From Pseudomonas grimontii (GTDB taxonomy: Bacteria > Pseudomonadota > Gammaproteobacteria > Pseudomonadales > Pseudomonadaceae): DNA of 64,000 nucleotides. Of this stretch, positions 61,734-64,000 are shown piece after piece. Each line of letters begins with the position of its first letter. Positions within the stretch are counted from its first letter, which is position 1. The stretch is from positions 124,001 to 188,000 of the forward strand of contig NZ_VFES01000008.1 in NCBI RefSeq assembly GCF_007858185.1, in the 5' to 3' direction. A program made the position numbers and the translations under genes. A model generated the notes under the pieces. The model was given only the letters and a program-made list of their open reading frames with translations, did not search any database and was not told the origin of the DNA.

Positions 61734-64000
61734 ATGCCCGCCGTCCTCCCTTTGCGCTTGCGCCCGTTGCTCAAACTGAGCCTGATGCTGAGCCTCAGCG
61801 CCAGCCCGTTGTTCGTTCCCGTCAGCTATGCCGAAGACAGCGCCGCGCGCCGCAGCTACCAGGTGCCGGCCGGCAGCCTGAGTGCGGCGTTGACCCGCTT
61901 TGCCGGTTTGTCGGGGGTCAACCTGTCGATAGACCCGGCGCTGGTCAGCGGGCGCAGCAGCAGCGGTTTGTCTGGTGAGTACGGAGTGGAAGAGGGCTTT
62001 GCCCGTCTGCTGCAAGGCTCCGGCCTGCAGCTGCAACCCATGGGTGAGCAGGCCTATATGCTGGTACCGGCGCCGGATGGCAGCAGCCTGGAACTGGCGC
62101 CGACGTCGATTCTCGGTACCACCGGCCTGTACGACGGCGACACCTACGCCGGTGGCCAGGTGGCGCGGCGTGGCTCGCAAGGCTTGCTGGGCACGCGGGA
62201 TTTCATGGAAACGCCGTTCAGCATGACCACCTACACCCAGGACGCGGTAAAAAACCAGCAGGCGCGCACCCTCGGCGACCTGATCGCCAGCGACCCGTCG
62301 GTACGCGCCACCAACCCGGCCGGTGGGCGTTATGAGCAGTTCACCATTCGCGGTTTCAGCCTGTTCAACAGTGATGTGTCTTACAACGGCCTGTACGGCG
62401 TGCTGCCGACCTACACCATCGACATGGAAATGGCCGACCGCGTCGACATTTTCAAAGGCCCCACCCAGTTGATCAACGGCATCTCGCCGCGCGGCAGCGT
62501 GGGCGGCGGGATCAACGTGGTGCCCAAGCGCGCCACGGACAAGGACATCACCTCGTTCACCGGCACCTGGGCCTCCGACAGCCAGGCCGGCGGCGCGGTG
62601 GATGTGGGCCGGCGCTTCGGTGAGGACAACAAGTTCGGCCTGCGCTTCAACGGCGTGAAGCAGTCCGGCGATACCGAATGGGACCACCAGAGCGTCGACC
62701 GTGAGATGGCCGTGCTGGGCCTGGATTTTCGTGGCGAGCGCCTGCGTCTTTCCACCGACATCGGCCGCACCGAGCGCGACACCGATGCCCCGCAGGAGCG
62801 TGTGCAAGTAGCGGCCGCGGCGCCGGTGCCCAGCGCCAACGATGTGCGCCGCAACTACGCGCAGTCCTGGAGCAAGGCCCGCACCAAGGACACCTTCGGT
62901 ACGGTGAATGCCGAATATGACCTCAGCGATTCGGTGATGCTCTACGGCGGTGTGGGCGCGCGTAAAAGTAACCACGAGTTCCTGCGCCATGCAGTGTCGG
63001 TCAGCAACGCAGCCGGCGCGTTTACCGTCTCGCCTCGGGATTTCACCCGCGATGAAAACGTCCGCACTGCCACGGCCGGCGTGCGTAACTGGTTCCACAC
63101 CGGGCCGGTGAGCCATGAGGTCAACCTGGCCGCCAGCTACTTCTATATGGACTTCACCAACGGCGGTGCGCGTTATGCCAACGCATCGAGCAATCTCTAC
63201 AACCCCGTGCAAACCCCGACGCCGTCTGTGGCCACGCGCCAGGACGCGAAGGTGTACACCGAGAACACATTCAGTGGCGTGGCCTTGTCCGACACCCTGG
63301 GCTTCTTCGATGACCGCCTGTTGCTCACCCTCGGCGCGCGTTGGCAGCGTGTGATCGTGGACGACTGGAGCAATGGCATCAAAGGCAAGACCAACTACGA
63401 CGAAGAAAAGATCTCGCCTTCGGGTGGTCTGCTGTTCAAAGCCACCGACAAGCTGTCGCTGTACGCCAACTACATGGAAGGTATGAGCCAGGGCAAGATC
63501 GCACCGTCCACGTCGAGAAACGAAGACCAGATCTTCCCGCCGTTTATCAGCCGCCAGGTGGAAGTGGGCGCCAAGTACGACGCCGGCGCCTTCGCCGTGA
63601 CCGCCGCCGTGTTCCGCATCAAGCAACCGGCCTACGAGACCAACTCCACCTCGCTGCTGTTCGGTCCCAATGGCAAGCGCCAGAACACCGGTGCGGAGCT
63701 GAGCGTGTTCGGCGAACCCCTCAAGGGTGTGCGCTTGCTCGGCGGCGTGATGTACATCGACAGCAAATTGAAGGACACCACCAATGGCGCCTGGGACGGC
63801 AACCGCGCGCCGGCCACGCCCAAGTACAACGTCAACCTCGGCGCCGAGTGGGACGTTCCGACCCTCGAAGGCCTGACCCTGACCAGCCGGGGCATCCACT
63901 CCAGCTCCCAATACCTGGACCAGTCCAACGTCAAGGAAATCGACGCCTGGAACCGTATCGACGTCGGCGCCCGCTATGCGTTCAAGGTGGATGACAAGCA
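61734..64000 (+). CDS. TonB-dependent siderophore-type receptor with STN domain (3' end outside window)
   Basis: Starts ATG 61734 and is open to the window end (over 750 residues). Signal peptide about 1-38 (LKLSLMLSLSASPLFVPVSYAED), then a secretin/TonB short N-terminal (STN) domain (about 42-95: YQVPAGSLSAALTRFAGLSG), a plug domain (TLGDLIASDPSVR, YEQFTIRGFSLFNSD, DRVDIFKGPTQLINGISPRG), and beta-barrel strands. The STN domain implies signal transduction to an anti-sigma factor, but none is adjacent upstream. Ferrisiderophore uptake is the likely role. Confidence 0.88.
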   Translation, partial: MPAVLPLRLRPLLKLSLMLSLSASPLFVPVSYAEDSAARRSYQVPAGSLSAALTRFAGLSGVNLSIDPALVSGRSSSGLSGEYGVEEGFARLLQGSGLQLQPMGEQAYMLVPAPDGSSLELAPTSILGTTGLYDGDTYAGGQVARRGSQGLLGTRDFMETPFSMTTYTQDAVKNQQARTLGDLIASDPSVRATNPAGGRYEQFTIRGFSLFNSDVSYNGLYGVLPTYTIDMEMADRVDIFKGPTQLINGISPRGSVGGGINVVPKRATDKDITSFTGTWASDSQAGGAVDVGRRFGEDNKFGLRFNGVKQSGDTEWDHQSVDREMAVLGLDFRGERLRLSTDIGRTERDTDAPQERVQVAAAAPVPSANDVRRNYAQSWSKARTKDTFGTVNAEYDLSDSVMLYGGVGARKSNHEFLRHAVSVSNAAGAFTVSPRDFTRDENVRTATAGVRNWFHTGPVSHEVNLAASYFYMDFTNGGARYANASSNLYNPVQTPTPSVATRQDAKVYTENTFSGVALSDTLGFFDDRLLLTLGARWQRVIVDDWSNGIKGKTNYDEEKISPSGGLLFKATDKLSLYANYMEGMSQGKIAPSTSRNEDQIFPPFISRQVEVGAKYDAGAFAVTAAVFRIKQPAYETNSTSLLFGPNGKRQNTGAELSVFGEPLKGVRLLGGVMYIDSKLKDTTNGAWDGNRAPATPKYNVNLGAEWDVPTLEGLTLTSRGIHSSSQYLDQSNVKEIDAWNRIDVGARYAFKVDDK

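Noticed and set aside
61695..63911. Minus-strand open frame of about 738 codons opposite the TonB receptor
   Set aside because: The plus strand encodes a clear receptor with STN, plug and barrel motifs; the antisense frame has low-complexity composition and no domain.
1..64000. CRISPR arrays, insertion sequences or ribosomal RNA genes
   Set aside because: No spaced direct repeat arrays, transposase motifs or rRNA sequence were noticed in the window.

Overview
The window looks like chromosomal DNA of a Pseudomonas (fluorescens-group type). The signs are moderately high GC, Pseudomonas-style REP hairpins, a DUF2388 protein, a chemoreceptor and a TonB-dependent receptor with an N-terminal signalling domain. 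Positions 1 to about 54,350 are one large catabolic region that I read as an extended dit (abietane diterpenoid / resin acid degradation) locus. The gene families and order from about 22.5 to 44.3 kb match what I recall of the dit cluster of Pseudomonas abietaniphila BKME-9: ditA3-B-C-D-E-R, ditF, ditG-H-A1-A2, ditI, ditJ, ditK, then beta-oxidation genes and the P450 ditQ. This assignment rests on gene order and motifs, not on a database search.

Layout. (1) 1-12.4 kb: a truncated, catalytically atypical SDR, then a plus-strand operon. The operon starts with an envelope module (DUF1302 barrel, DUF1329, YCF48-like beta-propeller, RND/MMPL protein) and continues with VOC, enoyl-CoA hydratase, SDR and FAD oxidoreductase genes. 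(2) 12.5-22.1 kb: a divergent TetR/P450 pair with a palindromic operator, an unclassified 343-residue protein, SDRs, two paralogous MFS carriers, and a [2Fe-2S] ferredoxin plus FAD ferredoxin reductase that probably supply electrons to the oxygenases. (3) 22.5-44.3 kb: the dit core, comprising a [3Fe-4S]-type ferredoxin, ring-hydroxylating dioxygenase, extradiol dioxygenase, three FAH-family hydrolases, a DitF/DUF35 pair (likely aldolase-type), CoA ligase, IclR and TetR regulators, thiolase, hydroxyacyl-CoA dehydrogenase and a second P450. (4) 44.4-54.4 kb: an amidohydrolase, three acyl-CoA dehydrogenases, an enoyl-CoA hydratase, then glutathione peroxidase, panC, a double-Cache periplasmic protein, an alpha/beta hydrolase and an MFS carrier.

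At 54.5-56.2 kb a tyrosine integrase is followed by the 3' 45 bases of a tRNA-Pro(GGG) gene. This looks like the right attachment site of an integrated island whose left end, with a predicted intact tRNA-Pro(GGG), lies outside the window. A second, truncated integrase lies just beyond it. From 56.7 kb onward the DNA looks like ordinary or decaying chromosome: a DUF2388 protein, a chemoreceptor, an LPS-type gene broken by an in-frame stop, other remnants, and a TonB-dependent receptor cut by the window end.

Two by-eye regulatory patterns run through the island. Three perfect ATTCT-N6-AGAAT palindromes lie in front of ditR, the MFS/ditA3 intergenic region and the DUF1302 operon. A GNACA-N13-TGTYN dyad sits upstream of most dit transcription units.
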